64,000 nt of DNA from Parietaria judaica (GCA_954871525.1 OX940861.1:9966842-10030841), one strand, 5' to 3'. Positions 9,103 through 22,717 are shown, counted from the stretch's first letter. Notes: generated by a model not told the origin, from the letters alone. Numbers and translations are program-made.

Positions 9103-12100
9103 ATGAAAACTCATCTGAAGTCACTCACGCTCTCCCGTTTCCCTTTCTTCCCGAGCAAATTCACACCCCGTGCTCCTTCTCTCACCCTTCACAAGGTATT
9201 ATCCGAATCGCCATTGTTATCGTTTTCAGAAGATGGAAATTCATGTTTAACATTTTCATTTCGTGGCAGTCTCGGTTGAGTTTAGCTGGATATGGCTGTA
9301 CGGCTACTTCCCGCGCCTTGGACGATGTTCCGCTTCTCGGAAGCGGAGAATCTAGCCCAATGGCGACCGATTTCTTGCGTCTCATGGAAGACCGCGGTGT
9401 CCGTGCCAACTCTCAGACATATCTGTGGCTTCTCGAAGGCTGTGTTAGTTCTGGGACTCTGGTCGATGTTCGTAAGCTCCATTGCCGGGTTTTGAAGCTC
9501 GGTTTCAACGAGGAAGACAATCTCTGCGTAAGCCTTGTAGAGAAATATGTTGCCTTCGGTGACTCCGATGGCGTTCGCAAGGTTATCGATGAAATGCCTC
9601 GGATAAGCTTGGCTTCATGGAATAGAATCATCCATGGGTTTGTGGAAAATAAACAGTTTCTCTTGGTTATTGCTGTCTATGAGAAGATGATGATGAACCA
9701 TGTTGATCCCGACGTAAGCACTTTTGTTGCGTTGTTGAAGTCGTGCAGCAGCTGTAATGTCGGTATCCACTATGTCGAGAAAGTTCATGCGAGGATTGTT
9801 CGTCACGGATTCGATACGTATCCTACAGTATGTAATCTTCTGATTAATTTGTATCTGAAACGGGGTTTCGTAGATTCTGCTAAAAAAGTTTTCTGTAACT
9901 TGCTATCAAAGGACAGTGTTTCTTGGGTCGCAATGATTTCCGGTCTATCTCAAAATGAACTTGAAGAAGAAGCCGTTCTGCTATTCCGTCAAATGCACGC
10001 ATCGGGAATTTCGGCGACTCCGTATGTTTTTTCCAGCGTCCTAAGCGCCTGTACCAAAATGGAGATGTTTCGAGTGGGGTTGCAAATTCACGGCTTAGCT
10101 TTCAAAGGAGGATTTTCGGGTGAAACATATGTTTGTAATGCTCTCGTGACGCTGTATGCTCGATCGGGAAACGTGATATCTGCTGAAAAAATATTTAACT
10201 TAATGCGAAACCGGGATGGAGTTTCGTACAACGCACTCATCTCTGGCTTAGCACAGCGTGGATATAGTGACCGAGCATTGGAATTGTTTCGGAAAATGCA
10301 AATTGACTGTTTGAAACCAGACTGTGTCACAATAGCAAGTCTCTTAAGCGCTTGTGCTTCTCTTGGGGTGCTACATAAAGGAGAACAACTTCATGCCTAC
10401 GCAATGAAAGCCGGGATTTCGTCGGATATTATCATCGAGGGTTCTGTGCTTGATCTTTACGTGAAGTGTTCTGAGTTGCAAACTGCACATAATTTTTTTC
10501 TGACGACGGAGCGGGCAAATGTGGTGCTCTGGAACGTGATGCTTGTCGCCTATGGAGAATCCGACAATCTGAGAAAATCATTTGAGATCTTTCGGCAGAT
10601 GCAGATAGAGGGTATTGTTCCCAACGATTTCACTTACCCGAGTATTCTCAGAACATGTACGGCTGTTGGGGAAATCGATCTTGGAGAACAGATTCACACT
10701 CAAGTGGTGAAAACCGGGTTTCAGTTCAATGTTTATGTTTGTAGCGTGCTTATCGACATGTATTCTAAGCTTGGAAGATTAGATCTTGCGATGAAGATTC
10801 TCAGACGGATTTCTGGTGCCGATGTTGTCTCTTGGACTGCAATGATTGCCGGTTTCACACAGCATGGTTTGTTTTCTGAAGCGCTCAAGTTGTTTGAAGA
10901 GATGGAATGTCACGGAATCAGACCCGATAATATAGGATTTGCTAGTGCAATTACTGCATGTGCCGGTATCAAAGCTCTGAATCAGGGAAGACAAATCCAA
11001 GCTCAGTCTTATCTCTCTGGATATTCAAATGATGTCTCAATCAGCAATGCGCTTGTGAGTCTTTACTCTAAGTGTGGAAGGATTCCGGAAGCTTACCGAG
11101 CATTAGATAAAAACGATGACAAAGATAAAATATCATGGAACTCGTTAATCTCAGGTTTGGCGCAGAGCGGCTTCTACGAAGAATCACTGCAGGTGTTCTG
11201 TAAAATGAACAGTGCCAAAGTTAAGGCCAATCACTTCACGTTCGGGTCTGCGGTTAGTGCTGCCGCTAATTTAGCTAACATAAAGCAAGGACAACAAATT
11301 CACGCAATGATTTTGAAAACCGGGTACATTTCGGAACCTGAGGTTTCCAACGTTCTGATCACCTTATATGCAAAGTGTGGGAGGATCAACGATGCCAAGA
11401 GGGAATTTTATGAAATGCCGGAAAAGAACGAGGTCTCGTGGAATGCCGTGATCACCGCCTGTTCTCAACACGGATGTGGATTAGAGGCTCTTCACCTCTT
11501 TGAGAAAATGAAGTGGCACGGAGTTTTACCAAGCCATATAACTTTTGTTGGCGTCCTCTCGGCTTGTAGCCACGTGGGTTTGGTAAAAGAAGGGCTTACG
11601 TACTTCGATTCCATGAGCGAAGAACACGGTCTAGTACCAAAGCCGGAGCATTACGTTTGTGTCGTTGATCTTCTGGGTCGGGCTGGGCTACTACATGATG
11701 CAATGTTGTTTGTGCAGAAGATGCCTATGAAACCGGATTCAATGATTTGGAGGACCCTTTTGAGTGCATGCACAGTTCATAGAAACCTGGAGATTGGAGA
11801 ATTCGCCGCTAAATCTCTTCTCGCTTTAGAACCCCATGATTCAGCCACTTATGTTCTCTTGTCAAACATGTATGCTGTGACAGGGCAGTGGGATTTTCGG
11901 GATCAAACAAGAAAGTTGATGAAAGAACGGGGCGTGAAGAAAGAACCCGGTCGTAGCTGGATCGAGGTTGACAACTCGTTTCATGCATTCTTCGTCGGTG
12001 ACAGACTTCACCCACTTGCAGACAAGATTTACGAGTATTTAGCAGATTTGAACGAGCGGGCATTTGCGATTGGTTACGTGCAGGAGCGTTATAGCCTCTT

Positions 12101-12353
12101 GAGCGTTGAAGAGCAAGAGCAGAGAGACTCGAGAGCTTATATTCACAGCGAGAGGCTAGCGATAAGCTTTGGGTTGCTTAGCATAAGTGGTGGTCGTCCT
12201 GTAAACGTGATTAAGAATCTGCGCATATGCAGGGATTGCCATAATTGGGTCAAGTGTGTGTCGAAAATCTCGAATAGAACTATTGTGGTGCGGGATGCGT
12301 ATCGCTTCCATCATTTTGAAGACGGTGTTTGTTCGTGTAAAGATTATTGGTGA
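9103..12353 (+). CDS. PPR-DYW RNA-editing protein, At4g13650-like (1058 aa)
   Basis: Organelle RNA-editing factor of the PLS-DYW class: PPR repeats read an RNA site and the DYW domain supplies cytidine-deaminase activity. Model: exon 1 9103-9195 (31 codons, MKTHLKSLTLSRFPFFPSKF...), intron 9196-9269 (GTATTAT...GTGGCAG), exon 2 9270-12353. The phase is zero and the added exon gives an Arg/Ser/Phe-rich organelle transit peptide, which the long exon-2 frame alone lacks. Tandem PPR units fill about residues 60-880, with recurring VSWNxxIxG and ACA motifs and P/L/S spacing. Then come E/E+ motifs (IWRTLLSACTVHRN, GRSWIEVDNSFHAFF), and a DYW domain with zinc/catalytic HSE (HSERLA), CRDCH, and terminal CSCKDYW. 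From memory, Arabidopsis At4g13650 is of similar length (about 1060 aa). The RNA target cannot be told from sequence. Confidence 0.93.
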
Positions 12354-13189
12354 ACTTCTTGGAGACTCAGATGATGGTGGAGTCCTAGATTTCAGGGTCG
12401 AACAGGTCTCCGTTGGATGCGCAGATAGCTGTCATCAGCACCCCAACGGTCAGCCTGGTGGAGAATGATCCAGATGAGGACCTTGGGGTGAGTGTCACCG
12501 TTTAGAGTGCCAAGGTGGCCGGTGAGGTTTCAGCTGAAGAAGAACCCCGAGTATGGATCCGACCGTGAAGAATGAGCTGGCGGATATGATAAGGCAAAGG
12601 AGGCAGGAATGGCGTGATAATGGTACATTTGTATGACTAGGCCAGCCAAGAAGGCGGTGTCGACTTCGCCTACTCTTTCCTGCTCAACATTCCGCAGATT
12701 ACCCTTTGAGGTCGGCATGATATACTACACTTAAGTTTTTACTGCCGTTTTAGGGCGCGGTGTTTAGAAGAGCACTGGCGATAGTCCGAATGGCTCTCTG
12801 CTCTGTTATTTTGTTTCTCTCCATTGTGTAAATGTGTACATGCATTTTTCTTCCAACCTGATTGTTTTATTTATTTTCACCTTTTTAATTGAATTAAAGA
12901 AGGTTGAATCATCTTTAAACTAGCGAGTATTTGTTTCTTTTAGTTATAATTCATTTTATTTGTGGGTTTGTTCCAATTTTAATGAGAGAAGCTTGTCTCA
13001 TTAAGCAATTCCAAAAGCCTGATATATCTGAACTTAAAGTTGTATACAGCTTTAGATCTAGTCTTGCTTATTTGTGTGCGAGTATATGTCAATTTATCAT
13101 GAACATAAGTAAAGCAAAACTTGTACTTGAATAACATCTTCAATAATCATAATCATATATTAAGTTTATTGTAAAAAAAATATTACCAT

Positions 13190-13221
<32 letters not shown>

Positions 13222-13485
13222 TATATATAAACGATCACAGAAAAGACAGGATTTTATTTTCTCTCACTTTTCTTCTACATCCAAAAATAAAACATAATAC
13301 ACGAAAAAAATACTGTATTAGAAAATGTTATAGAAGTAGCGTGAAGAAATGGCATGCAAGTTCTAAACTTTGGCATACGTACATTTTTTTTTTTTTTGCT
13401 TCTTTATAGATTTGAGTCGACAAATACACAAGCTAAATCTTGACGTATAATACAAGAAACACAGCAAATCGAACTGATCAAGTAG
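12354..13485. other. Intergenic with a GC-richer, exon-like stretch
   Basis: 12354-12720 is less AT-rich and holds short open frames on both strands, for example a plus frame near 12417-12505 ending at a TAG; none is recognised. It may be the PPR 3' UTR or a gene relic. An (AT)n microsatellite lies at about 13190-13230. The remainder is AT-rich 3' flank of both neighbouring genes. Confidence 0.4.
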
Positions 13486-15189
13486 TCAATACAAAGGAAG
13501 TGACCTACATGTTGGACAATACCACTTGCCTTTGAATCTCGTCTCCGGCGTCAACCCCACACATGCGTAATGAAACCATTCACCGCCTTGGCACTGTCAA
13601 CAAACAGCACAAACGATATACAATTGGTTAATACTCATGGCTGAAACGACTATCAAATGATTTTACTCACTGTAGAGCAAAGTAAGATCGAATTAACCCG
13701 TCGGAATTTTAAATTCGTAACAGACGGTAACAAGAAGGGACACTCACATTTTCATTGTCACAGGCAATCATATCTCCAAAAGATACCTGCGTTATATTAA
13801 ATCAATAAAATTTAGTTCTTTAACTTATGTGATGAAAGTAATAGGTTAATTCTATAGCAAAGAGGTTCAAAAGTAAATGAAAAGTATATATGAAACCTGA
13901 TGGCAGACGCAGTAAGTAGGCTCGTTAGGATCAATCGGGTGATCAGCCTCAACAGGGGCTACAAAGTCCTTCTTCTGGCTTCCAGGCGGAGGCATTAACT
14001 CGAAATCCCTATCCCAATCTCTCTCTCTGTACTCGGGTCTCCTCGCTTGAGGTGTTCCATAACCCCCTCTTCGTTTTTCGCTTTTCACGACAATAGGCAG
14101 AGGAGGAAGAATAGCCGGTTCATCTTGTGGTATTTTTCCTTCTGGTAAATTGCAGGAATGAAATTTATTATGTAACGAATAAAACAGAATTATGAAATCT
14201 AAGTTCATCACTGTAAATTGATATGATTTATATAGGAATATATAGGAAGAACAATATGTACCTTGCTTTAGATCTTCTGCAAAGTGGGTCAGATCCTCAT
14301 CAAGTCGTTTCACATGACTATCTATCTAAGGAATGAAAAACGTAGAAGGTTCAGAAAGATTATACTTTACATATATGTTATTCAAATCCCATGGCAATTC
14401 AAACATATTAGACCATTTGGGTACGGCTCGCATAACCCAATTTCGAAAGAAAACCACGGACATACGAGAACAATCAACTATGATCGAGAATATGTTAAAA
14501 TGAACGAGAGAGTGCGAAATCTCGGCTAAACTAATCAACCCTAAAACGCCAATTATAAAAATTATGTCGCACTGCTAAGATACAAAACGGACCGGGCGAA
14601 GAACATATACAAATTTGAGTAAACGCAATATGATCAATCAAACAAAGAGAACACTTACCAGATCATAAGCTTGCTGTGCTAGTAAAACCTTCTCGGTGCA
14701 GAGATTCAACGCGTTATCCTGATTCTCCTCGATATCCTTTCGAAGTTTCTCCATAGCAGCGTCGTCATCCTCGTTGTTATTAGCATAGTGATTGTAGCTG
14801 TTGTAGTTTCCTTTCTTCAAGCTCTGTGAAGACAATCCCAAGCTGTACTTGGTCTGCTGCCTGGTCTGGTTTATCATGGCTTCAGTCCAAACAAACCACC
14901 AAAATCCACAAAAGTGAGGCGATGGCTAAAATTCATACAGAAAAAAGAGTGAATACGATCGTTGAACCAAGCGGTTTCTGTACATTGGGAACGCTCGTCG
15001 AGTTCTCTGACGGTGTTGAGAAGCCTCTGAAGCTCAGCCGGCAACGTGCTCGCGTCTTCAATGAGGTCAAAAGCAAGAATTTCGACAATCAGATTCGTTT
15101 CTGACGAGGCTTTGGAAGCAGAGAAGAGAAAATGGTAGCTTACATTCCAAGTAGTCGTCGACGAAAACTCCGGTGCGCGCGATCGCCAT
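13486..15189 (-). CDS. ING2: Inhibitor of growth protein, ING2-type PHD finger (264 aa)
   Basis: Nuclear chromatin reader; ING proteins bind H3K4me2/3 through the PHD finger and recruit histone acetyltransferase or deacetylase complexes. Seven exons: 15189-15144, 15055-14984, 14879-14659, 14325-14262, 14141-13897, 13786-13748, 13593-13486; all GT-AG, phases close to 264 residues. N-terminal ING domain (about 1-135): [51 protein letters not shown]. Middle linker: PDEP-like and [18 protein letters not shown]-terminal PHD zinc ligands are all present: C212, C214, C225, C230, H237, C240, C255, C258 (Cys4-His-Cys3). The sequence follows Arabidopsis ING2 (At1g54390) closely as I remember it, rather than ING1. 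It has its own promoter side at about 15200. Confidence 0.93.
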
Positions 15190-16191
15190 TGAAATTCCTT
15201 CCTAGGGTTTTCTTCTATGCAGAATGCGATCGAGAGAGAAACACCCAACGACGTCGTTCGTGTGGCGGGAATCGCTTAAATTACAGAGGTAAATATATAT
15301 ATATAACAATGATTATAAAACCTTATTAAAAAAAATGGATGTATTAGGAAAAAAATTAAATATATTAATTGATACGAGTGAAACTGGATATGATAAGATA
15401 TGAACACGTTGGGCAACCATATCTAAATATGTGGATATAAATTAATTGTATCCACTAATTAATTTTTTTTCTTTTCGATTATCCAATTTAAATGCGGTCA
15501 GCAGATCGAATTGATTAATTTAAAGTGGATAGCGGATATTATCCAATTAATTTTGTTAGTAAAAAAATAAATACATCATATATGTATAATGTATAATGTT
15601 CTAAGTTTTAACCATACTAGCATTTAAAAATAATTACATGTTAACATATCATGCATCAATATATCATCATTACATAATAATGTTGCAGTGAAACATAAAC
15701 TTTTAAATTCACAAAATTCCAAAAACATCATAAACAATATAATCATTAATGTCATAAATAACTAAACTAATGACATAAACTAATGTTTTTATGACATAAA
15801 AGGCCACAAAAACATATACAACCTTTTTATGTCACAAGGATATATAATTTATAATATTATTTATTTTTAAAAACTAGTTGCGGTTAAAGCGGATATCCGA
15901 TTCAGACTAAAAAATATAACCACTAACCAATCTAATTTTGAAATTAGATAAATATGCAGATAATTCGTAGCGGAGCGATTATGATATCGTTGCTATTAGC
16001 GGATAGCAGATAATTATTTCAGCCCTAATAACACATAGTCTTCACGTTTTATTTTTTTTTAATATAGAAATACGTCCTTTTTTCATTGGCTGTTGCCTAT
16101 TGCTATTGGTAATATTAATATACACCATAATAATCTACACCACTAAAAATTAATTAATCTACTAATTGCATGAGTGAAATAAGGTACTTAG
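15190..16191. other. Intergenic AT-rich DNA
   Basis: No gene seen. About 15480-16030 has recurrent GCGGATA/ATCCGA-like words and a TTTCAGCCCTAA end, reminiscent of decayed hAT-type elements, but no complete pair of ends was found. Confidence 0.35.
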
Positions 16192-16374
16192 TGTTACGGG
16201 TATTTTTGCGGCTTCCAAAAATTCACAGCCCAACGAGAAATACGCCCAAAATAATATATATATATATATATATATAATTGATGTGCATACTTCCTTATCA
16301 CACAATCTTTATATATATATATATATATATATATATCAAAATCAAAATAAGAAAGCACGGTAAGCTTATCAATC

Positions 16375-16445
<71 letters not shown>

Positions 16446-17329
16446 AGAAGGCACCATTCGAATGTGGTGCAAATTACACCATACATAAAGTGCTAATCAT
16501 TATATGCCCCCATGCACATGTGCCCTATGCGGCAAAAACGTGCCAAACACCTCTTGGCCCTTATATCATTTTCCATGCCTATAAATACATGCTCTCTCCA
16601 CATGAAGAAATGGAGGAATTCGGCATAAATAGATCGAGCATAGAAACTCCACCCACCCCGACCCTCTCAACTCCAATAAACTCCGTTTACCGTTTCTCTC
16701 CCTTTTCCGACGTAATATCGCCCGACTAATATGGAGAAGTAAAAACGAGTAATAAAGTCCCCCCACTGTGCCTCACTCTGAGTTCACGTCTCATTCCCTC
16801 TCCTAAGGACAAAGGTCCGGGGTCGATACTCTGACGAGCCAAGCTCGAGGAGTGATATCGTTCCTTAAAAGAGACGAGGTCTGAGACTAGCAAACTTCGG
16901 TGAGCCTAGCTCGGGAGCGACGTTATTCTTGTTTCTCTCCAGATCCGAAGGGCGTTCTCGGAAAAGGAAACAAAGAGAAATGTACCGGAAAATATCTCCG
17001 ACCCACCAGAGACATACAATCAGACGTCTCACCCCATTTGAACACCCACTAACACTGAACTACGTGATGCCCTGATCCCATTTGGGTACGTAGGCAGCCT
17101 TCATCTTGTGAGGTCCGGCATCGTTTGTTCATTTTGCAGGAACTCACCACCATACAACGACGAGTCGCATCTCCACGAAGACATCGCGGACTCCGTCGCC
17201 TCGCCTGGGGCAACGACTCAACCCCGGCCACGAAGAATCAGCCCGATCCAACCTCCAAGCGAGCATTGGGCCCGGCCCAACATCACAAATTGGGCCGCAT
17301 TAATGTTGATCCATTTTCGAGCATTAAAA
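16192..17329 (+). mobile_element. Solo LTR, gypsy-like (1138 bp), TSD CTTAG
   Basis: Seen: starts TGTTACGGGTATTTTT, like the 3' LTR at 56639 (TGTTACGGGTATTTTACG), and ends GGGCCCGGCCC ... GATCCATTTT..GCATTAAAA, like the LTR ending at 63816 (GCATTAACA). It is flanked by CTTAG at 16187-16191 and 17330-17334. The final CA appears mutated to AA. A TATA box (CTATAAATAC) is near 16579. Two (AT)n runs expand the U3 half. There is no second LTR or coding region, so it is a solo LTR left by unequal recombination. Confidence 0.8.
16383..16439. repeat. (TA)n microsatellite, about 56 bp
   Basis: Long uninterrupted TA run inside the solo LTR; shorter runs lie at about 16254-16276 and 16310-16336. Open frames translating to Ile-Tyr repeats here are artefacts. 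Confidence 0.95.
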
Positions 17330-17791
17330 CTTAGTCTTATATTTTAATCAACAAAATTGACTAGAAATTAAGTTGAAATTTCCACACTACTCTTTTAGTG
17401 TATGCAATCTTTAATTTTGATGAGGTGTTTCGAACGTTAGAAATGTTATCCATTGTCGGTTAGACCATTTCATGTCGTTTAGTGAGTGTTCTTGATTCTG
17501 AGTTCTGACCATAGATTTGTTCAGCTTTCATGTCGTTTCTTCACGAAATGTCGTATTTCTTTTTTCTCTTTATTTTTTCACAGATTTAAGAAGATGAATA
17601 TATATTCCTTCGCTCCTTCGCAAATCCAGCTTCGATCACACACACACACACACCTATAGATACACGTACGGGAAAAGCTCTTCCGAGCGGTTACAGAGCC
17701 GAGGAAAGAGAAATGTCCTGATCAGCGGAGCTCCATAGCCATATCTTGAACGATTAAGGAATTGAACTTGTTGAGATCAGCAGGTGCAAAT
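17330..17791. other. Promoter and 5' leader of TAF4b gene
   Basis: AT-rich DNA between the solo LTR and the TAF4b start codon. A (CA)n microsatellite (about 17637-17653) and a purine-rich leader (17690-17760) precede the ATG. A leader intron cannot be excluded (CAG|GTGCAAAT near 17782). Confidence 0.4.
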
Positions 17792-20700
17792 ATGGACCCC
17801 TCGATTATGAAGAAGCTCCTCGAAGACGACGAGGTTCGATTTTCTTTTCTTTTCTTCCGAATTCCCAATTTAGGGTTTGTGTTGGAACTGTGGAAACCTG
17901 AGATTGTTTGGGGATTTTGGTGCCAAGGACGAGAGTATGCATTCGGGAGCAGAGGTGGACGCCTTCCAGGCTGCTCTGAACAGAGACATTGCCGGCGATT
18001 TTCCGGCTCCTCAGCCCTCTGGCTCTGACTCGGGTAACCTAAAAGACATATATATACACTTATGAATTTGTATCTCTATATTATCTTTATAGTTTGATTT
18101 TGGGAACCTGATAGATGTTTGAAAGATTAAATCTTTTAGCTTTCATGGCTCAAGGAAGTAATAGTGCGTCGAGTCAGTCGGTGTCGATGCCGCTGTACCA
18201 AACGGCTAACCAGGATGATAGTACTAACTACCAAATTCAGCAAGATCAAAGTTATTCGCATACTCGAGAAACAAATTCGTCCGGGAATGAGATGGCCGAG
18301 CAACCACGTAATATGGAGAATGTGCAACAACAAAATAATAATGCCCCTCAGGAAGTTCGCGAGGATCGGCAGATTAGAGAAGCAACCGGGGTGCAGATGT
18401 CGGGGAAAAATCCTAATTCCGGGAATGAGTCACAGTACTTGAAACTCCAGAAGATGAGCAATCAGCAAGCTACTGTCACGGAACAAGCAAGCAAACCGCC
18501 TGACCGTAAACAACAGGTTCCCTTTGGCATGTTACTGCCGGTTTTAATAAACCAACTCGATAGAGATAAGGGCATGCAACTCACCGAACTATTTGGGAAA
18601 CTTAAGGTTGAAGCTACACACGTTTTTCTTTCAAACATTATCCGGGTCGTAATTGTTTTAATATTCTAAATTGATATTTACTTTTGTTCATCTAGAGGGA
18701 TGAAATATCGAAAGAGTCATTTGTGCGGCTCATCAGAGGCGTTGTTGGGGAACAAATGCTCAGACTGGCCGTACAATCTGTGCAAGCACAGGTACAAATC
18801 CAATGGACTACGATTTGATTTAGTTAATATCACGATTGACCTTTAATCGAGCCCCGCACAATCAGATTGTAGGGCAACAATTGGATAAGAATCAAGCTCT
18901 ACAAGCTCATCAAAAGGGTGCAAGCTCCTCCACTGAGACCTCACAGATTCCCTCTTTGAAGGCCCAAGTACAACCTAATCAAGCCCATCAGATTTCTAAT
19001 TTGGGAGCTTCCAATCAAGAAAGAGATTCTTTAAAAGGACTTAACAAGCAGCAACCGCTACATTTTCCACCAACACCTTTTTCCGCATACGGGGTCAGTG
19101 GTCGTAACTCTCACTTTTATTCTGGAACAAATCCAAATACTTCAACATTACCTGTGAAATCGCAATCACATGATTCACAAATGAGGCAGATGTCACAGCA
19201 TCAAAACACGGGATCAAGTCAGGGCGCAAACATCTTGGCCGTTAAATTGGAGAGGCAAAATCCGACCAATGATTCTAGCAGAATGTATGGTGGATCTCTT
19301 CCTCATTTTGCAAGCAATTCAACTAATCAACAGAAGCCAGTTCCTTGGCAAAGAGATCAAAGTGGCGGCCCTTCGTCATCAATGTCCTATGTAAAACCTG
19401 AACCGTTGGATCAGGCTAATGAGATGCACCACAGGCTTCCTGTACCCAATTCCCAGGGACTGCCTTCTGTTTCCGCTGCACAAACAGAACAGGGATCATC
19501 TGGGTTTTCCAGAGATGAGTCTGAGAAGCGACATTCAATAATGGGTTTTTCGAATAACCCATCTGCAGCCACAACACCGCTGAATTCAGTGGCAAGGCAA
19601 CATGATACTAATATCCAGGTGATTCTATATCCACCTTTTTTTTTTTTAAATATCAATAGACGTTCGTTGGCATTGAGCGGCATTCATTTAGTTCTTGCGA
19701 TGTTAACCACACACGCAATCACACGACAATCAATCAATGCCAACAAACTTCTTTATTCAGAATTATCACTTTTTTGAGAATCTTTATCACTCTTACTTTC
19801 TCTCTCTTTTCTTTAAACTCTCTTTTCTCTCTAGCTTACAACTTGGAATTACACGTTGTGAGTCTCTCTCTGTTTCGATTTATTCCTAGGTCCCTCTTAT
19901 ATTGTGGATTACTTGAAGAAAAGAAAAACTTGTGAATGGATCTTTTATTTTTTTAGGGATCTTGTGAATGGATTTTTTTACAGTTTTTTGCTGTTTTACT
20001 TTTACCCTTTGTTTTCCAATCTCAGTGGAATTGTGGTGTGCTGTAATTTTCTTTTCTCTAGGAGGTTCTCCATTTGACAGGATGATCTTCTCATATTAAT
20101 ATATTCTATTATAACTCCTATCATTATTGTCAGGTAGGATCACGTGCACCGTCTGGAACATATGCTGTCAATAGTTATAATAATAACAGTAATAATAATA
20201 ACAAGACACCGCCGAGAAAGCCTGTTGTTGGCCAGAAGAAACCACTTGAAGCACTTGGTTCTTCACCGCCACCCGCAAGGTTGGATAATCTAATGCTACT
20301 CTTTAATTTTCTTCCTTTATACCTTTTTTGTGTGGAATACTCTTTTACACTAGTATTGCCAATGGATGCGACTTGCAGTAAGAAGCCAAAGGTTTCCGGG
20401 AACTTTTTGGATCAAAGTATTGAACAACTCAATGACGTTACAGCTGTTAGTGGAGTTAACCTTAGGGTACAGTCACTGACCATCTTCGAATATGTCCATG
20501 CTTAGGAATCAGCTAAATGAAGAGTTTTTGTTTTTGGCCCCGCCTTCTCAATATTTTTGTGTTGAAAAACAGGAAGAGGAAGAACAACTATTTTCTGGGC
20601 CCAAGGAAGATAGTCGAGTTTCGGAAGCTTCTCGAAAAGCCATGCAAGAAGAAGAAGAAAGATCGCTTTTGCAAAAGAATCCCCTGCAGAAAAAATTGGC

Positions 20701-22717
20701 AGAAATCAGTTCAGTCAATATTCTCTTCTATATTAAGTGAATGCATCAAAATTCAATTTTATTTTATACATCGCGGCTTTAGTACCGGTGAATCCTTTCT
20801 CATTGCTTAATGCTCTTTCAATAGCCAAACATTACTACTTAATGGCCAATCCTACTAAAGCAAGATTAAATAAATGACATAATTTTATTGCGTAACATAA
20901 TTAAACATGGATAAAGTCAAGGTCCGTGACACTGAGCCTGATATTTCTTCTATGCATTCTGCTGCAGTGGCCAAGTCCGGGTTAAAATGTATAAACAGCG
21001 ACGTGGAGCGATGCTTGTCACTGGTGAGACACAACTGTCTGCTTGTTTGTTGTCGTTTGAAAAGCTCCATGCATAGTACGTTTTATTTGTTGCTAACTGC
21101 TAATCGAACTTCTAGTGTGTCGAGGAAAGAATGCGTGGACTGATAGATAATCTAATCAGATTGTCGAAGCAGGTAGGTTTGTTCCATTTCTCATCTTTTC
21201 CCATAACTTTCTTGGTTCATTTACTAATCATATGGTTCTTTATTTTGAGAGTAGCGTGTTGATGCTGAAAAATCAAGACACCAGATCATTACCACCTCGG
21301 ATGTCCGGCTTCAAATTATGGCAATGAACCAAAAAGAAAAGGAAGAGTGGGACAAGAAAAACGCTGAGGCAGAAAAGCTGCGTAAACAAAGTGAAGTAAG
21401 TTGGTACAGTTGTTTTTTCGTGCACTAAATAATTTCTGATCGATCAAAACAAGAGGTTATAATCGTGTTTTTAGAGACTGCTTTTCTAGAATAAGGAAAA
21501 TTGACTTACTACTTTGACTAAGTTTATTGACCTATTCTTCAGGAATATACGCACTCTAGCATATACGCATTTGAATTATTCATGCTAACAAAATATACGA
21601 TTGGCGTTTGTAATGAAAGTTTCGAAAATCTTTTACTCTTATATTCAGCCCGAAAGCATTAATGGAGTTGATTCTGACAAGGAGAAAGATGATGGCCGTG
21701 GTAAATCTTTGAAGGTATAATTACTTCCCCATAATTGTGGAAATAGTTCTCATATTGTTGGACATTGTTAAAAAAAAATCTTTTTGTCTTAAGACTCAGG
21801 TGAATAAAGAGGAAGATGACAAAATGAGGACAACGGCTGCAAATGTTGCAGCCCGAGCTGCTGTCGGAGGAGACGACATGCTGTCCAAGTGGCAGCTTAT
21901 GGCGGAGCAAGCTAAGCAAAAGCGTGAAGGAGGGTCAGATTCCGGTTCCATTTCACAAACGGGCAAGGACGGAAACCGCACATCAACAACCGCAAGAACT
22001 CTGAAGGATCATCAGGATTTTGAGAAACAAGGTTTTTCTGCTCATGGTAAGTGCCGGTTAAGCTAAATCAACTCTGTAAATATATTGCTTTATCCGTTCC
22101 CCATGCTCCCACATCGACTTAGTGAGAATGTTCAAATTGGGATCCAGGTTTAAAATCTGGTACTTCTTTCCGTTTTTTTATTTTTAAAACCTGACGGGGT
22201 CTATAATTTTCCAAATCCGGAATCCATATCCAGGTTCTGGGCTTTGGGCCTGGTTTTACCCTAGCTTATATGCACATCCCCTTAATAGCTGTGTTAGTTG
22301 GCTAATTTGACCCGACTCTTTATTGGAACATAGACTTATCTAGTGTGGACGGGAACAAAATAGTCATAAACGATATAATGGGGGCCGGTCCGGGCCAACC
22401 CACTGACAATTATGCCCTTCCATCCATAAGCTTCTTAGAAGATTCAAAACACACTATGGGATGAGCTCATATCAAGTTATTAGGAAACGTTAAAATGGAT
22501 ACATTTCGGCTATGGTTATATTACCGATGCCGATTTTCTTTCAGGTGGCGCTAAAAAGTTTGGAAGGAATCAAGTTATGATGCCTCAAACGAGGGTGGTT
22601 CGTCGGATCACCGTGAAGGATGTCGTTGCCGTCTTAGAAAGGGAACCCCAAATGTCCAAGTCCACTCTCATATACCGCTTGTACGACAAAATCCGATCCG
22701 ACGCGACTCCTGAATAA
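17792..22717 (+). CDS. TAF4B: Transcription initiation factor TFIID subunit 4b (857 aa)
   Basis: Core TFIID subunit in RNA polymerase II initiation; its histone fold pairs with TAF12. Fourteen exons: 17792-17833, 17928-18033, 18140-18606, 18696-18791, 18866-19618, 20134-20279, 20379-20466, 20573-20708, 20968-21023, 21116-21172, 21255-21395, 21649-21714, 21800-22046, 22545-22717. All are GT-AG and phases sum to 857 codons plus stop. Start [20 protein letters not shown] and [14 protein letters not shown] are family signatures. RST domain at about residues 175-237 ([34 protein letters not shown]). A Gln/Ser/Asn-rich, low-complexity activator region follows (about 238-520). The C-terminal TAF4 domain (about 540-857) has [60 protein letters not shown] and [20 protein letters not shown]. 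Length fits plant TAF4b. The acceptor before exon 5 is the weakest; the others look standard. Confidence 0.93.

Noticed and set aside
16278..16496. Ile-Tyr repeat frames on both strands
   Set aside because: Translation of the (AT)n microsatellite within a solo LTR.
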